Assembly (NCBI GenBank): GCA_947488635.1
Contig: CANLAY010000027.1
Location: 1-9,541 of the forward strand
Direction: 5' to 3'
DNA length: 9,541 bases
Source: Candidatus Nanopelagicaceae bacterium
GTDB taxonomy: Bacteria; Actinomycetota; Actinomycetes; Nanopelagicales; Nanopelagicaceae
Positions 8,274-9,541 of the stretch are shown piece after piece; position 1 is the stretch's first letter; every line of letters begins with the position of its first letter. The notes below the pieces were generated by a model. That model saw only the letters and a list, made by a program, of their open reading frames with translations, ran no database searches and had not been told where the DNA came from. The position numbers and the translations under genes were made by a program.

Positions 8274-9541
8274 TTACTTCTTCGCCGCCGGTGGAACGAA
8301 CTTAGTGATCTGCTCGTTTCCTTCGCCATCTAGAGCTTCAGCTGCTGCTTCATTAAGAGCGGCCGAAACTGTTGGCTTGAATTGCAGCTTGTAAGCAGCA
8401 ACTGCCTCAGTCATCGCTGCGATGGTGTCATCGTTTAGGTCTTTCGTTTCAGAAATAACCTTGAAGATGTCCTTGCGCTCGCGACCAATGAATTCAAGTA
8501 GTTCAGCTTCAAAACGACGAATGTCAGCAACTGCAACATCGTCTAGCTTGCCTGAAGTACCTGCCCAAATTGAAACTACTTGGCGTTCTACTGAATAAGG
8601 TGAGTACTGACCCTGCTTTAGTAGTTCAACCATGCGAGCACCGCGCTCTAGTTGGGCCTTTGAGGCAGCATCTAGATCTGAACCGAAAGCAGCGAATGCT
8701 TCGAGTTCACGGAACTGAGCAAGGTCAAGACGCAAACGACCAGCAATCTTCTTCATTGCCTTGGTCTGCGCAGAACCACCAACGCGAGATACCGAAATAC
8801 CTACGTTAATCGCTGGGCGAACACCGGCGTTGAAAAGATCTGTTTCCAGGAAGCACTGACCATCGGTAATTGAAATTACGTTAGTTGGGATGAACGCAGA
8901 AACGTCATTACCCTTTGTTTCAATGATTGGCAGACCAGTCATTGAACCGCCACCGAGTTCATCAGAAAGCTTTGCGCAACGTTCTAGCAAACGTGAGTGT
9001 AAGTAGAAAACATCGCCTGGGTACGCTTCGCGACCTGGTGGGCGACGTAGCAATAGTGAGACTGAACGATAAGCCTCTGCTTGCTTTGATAGATCATCAA
9101 AAACAATTAGCACGTGTTGTCCGTTATACATCCAGTGCTGACCAATTGCCGAACCGGTATACGGAGCTAAGTACTTAAAGCCGGCTGGATCTGATGCAGG
9201 GGACGCAACGATTGTTGTGTATTCCATTGCGCCAGCTTCTTCTAGAGATGCCTTAACGGAAGCGATGGTGGAACCTTTCTGACCAATCGCAACATAAATA
9301 CATTTAACTTGCTTCTTTGGGTCTCCTGTTTTCCAGTTCTCTAACTGGTTAATAATGGTGTCAACAGCTACTGCTGTCTTGCCTGTCTGACGGTCACCAA
9401 TAATCAACTGACGCTGACCGCGGCCGATTGCAGTCATAGCGTCGATTGCCTTGATACCAGTAGCCATAGGCTCTTTAACAGGTTGGCGCTGAACTACAGA
9501 GGGAGCCTGAAGTTCTAGAGCACGACGTGCTTCAGCTTTGA
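8274..9541 (-). CDS. atpA: F1Fo ATP synthase alpha subunit (N-terminus beyond window edge)
   Basis: Non-catalytic nucleotide-binding subunit of the F1 head. The frame is open to the window edge: upstream of the Met codon at 9467 it continues with 24 more codons reading as typical alpha sequence ([20 protein letters not shown]), so that Met is internal and about 120 N-terminal residues are missing. Numbering from that Met: Walker A GDRQTGKT (24-31), then [38 protein letters not shown], and the alpha signature [14 protein letters not shown]. The C-terminus runs about 30 residues past where E. coli alpha ends and closes [11 protein letters not shown], similar in position to the tail of mycobacterial alpha. 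The other F1Fo genes (atpB, E, F, H) are expected to the right, outside the window. Confidence 0.97.
   Translation of the reverse strand, partial: KAEARRALELQAPSVVQRQPVKEPMATGIKAIDAMTAIGRGQRQLIIGDRQTGKTAVAVDTIINQLENWKTGDPKKQVKCIYVAIGQKGSTIASVKASLEEAGAMEYTTIVASPASDPAGFKYLAPYTGSAIGQHWMYNGQHVLIVFDDLSKQAEAYRSVSLLLRRPPGREAYPGDVFYLHSRLLERCAKLSDELGGGSMTGLPIIETKGNDVSAFIPTNVISITDGQCFLETDLFNAGVRPAINVGISVSRVGGSAQTKAMKKIAGRLRLDLAQFRELEAFAAFGSDLDAASKAQLERGARMVELLKQGQYSPYSVERQVVSIWAGTSGKLDDVAVADIRRFEAELLEFIGRERKDIFKVISETKDLNDDTIAAMTEAVAAYKLQFKPTVSAALNEAAAEALDGEGNEQITKFVPPAAKK

Noticed and set aside
9465..9467. atpA start at the Met codon at 9467
   Set aside because: The frame continues upstream to the window edge with typical alpha-subunit sequence, so this Met is internal.

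Overview
The window looks like chromosomal DNA from a streamlined, moderate-GC actinobacterium. A freshwater acI/Nanopelagicales-type organism is my best guess, from memory and without a search. The evidence is an aspartate-type MurA, a small actinobacterial CxxC/HTxC zinc-binding protein, a PduO-type adenosyltransferase/murA/atp neighbourhood like that around atpC in Mycobacterium, very short intergenic gaps, and base composition that looks mid-40s percent GC by eye (not computed). No mobile element, CRISPR array, tRNA or rRNA was seen.

Layout from left to right. Positions 1-1140 (+) hold the C-terminal three quarters or so of an NAD(P)-dependent aldehyde dehydrogenase cut by the window edge. 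Positions 1157-1468 (-) hold a small conserved zinc-binding protein, convergent with it. Positions 1515-3686 (+) form a tight three-gene operon: a DrrA-type ABC ATPase, an ABC-2 permease and a small secreted protein of unknown function. The last two junctions overlap by 8 and 4 nt. Positions 3693-4265 (-) encode a PduO-type ATP:cob(I)alamin adenosyltransferase, divergent from murA at 4346-5608 (+). A strong bidirectional hairpin terminator at 5630-5663 separates murA from the end of the F1 part of the ATP synthase operon. That operon is transcribed leftwards as atpA (cut by the right edge), atpG, atpD and atpC.

Functionally this is mostly housekeeping: ATP synthesis, the first committed step of peptidoglycan synthesis, cobalamin cofactor activation and aldehyde oxidation, plus one uncharacterised export operon. 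Points worth a second look are: (i) an epsilon subunit of only 83 residues that lacks the whole C-terminal helical domain, alongside an alpha subunit with an extended C-terminal tail; (ii) the Cys-to-Asp active-site change in MurA, which predicts fosfomycin insensitivity; (iii) the overlapping exporter/secreted-protein operon; and (iv) an apparent inversion of the adenosyltransferase-murA block relative to atpC compared with Mycobacterium. I do not see a convincing new defence or mobile system here.
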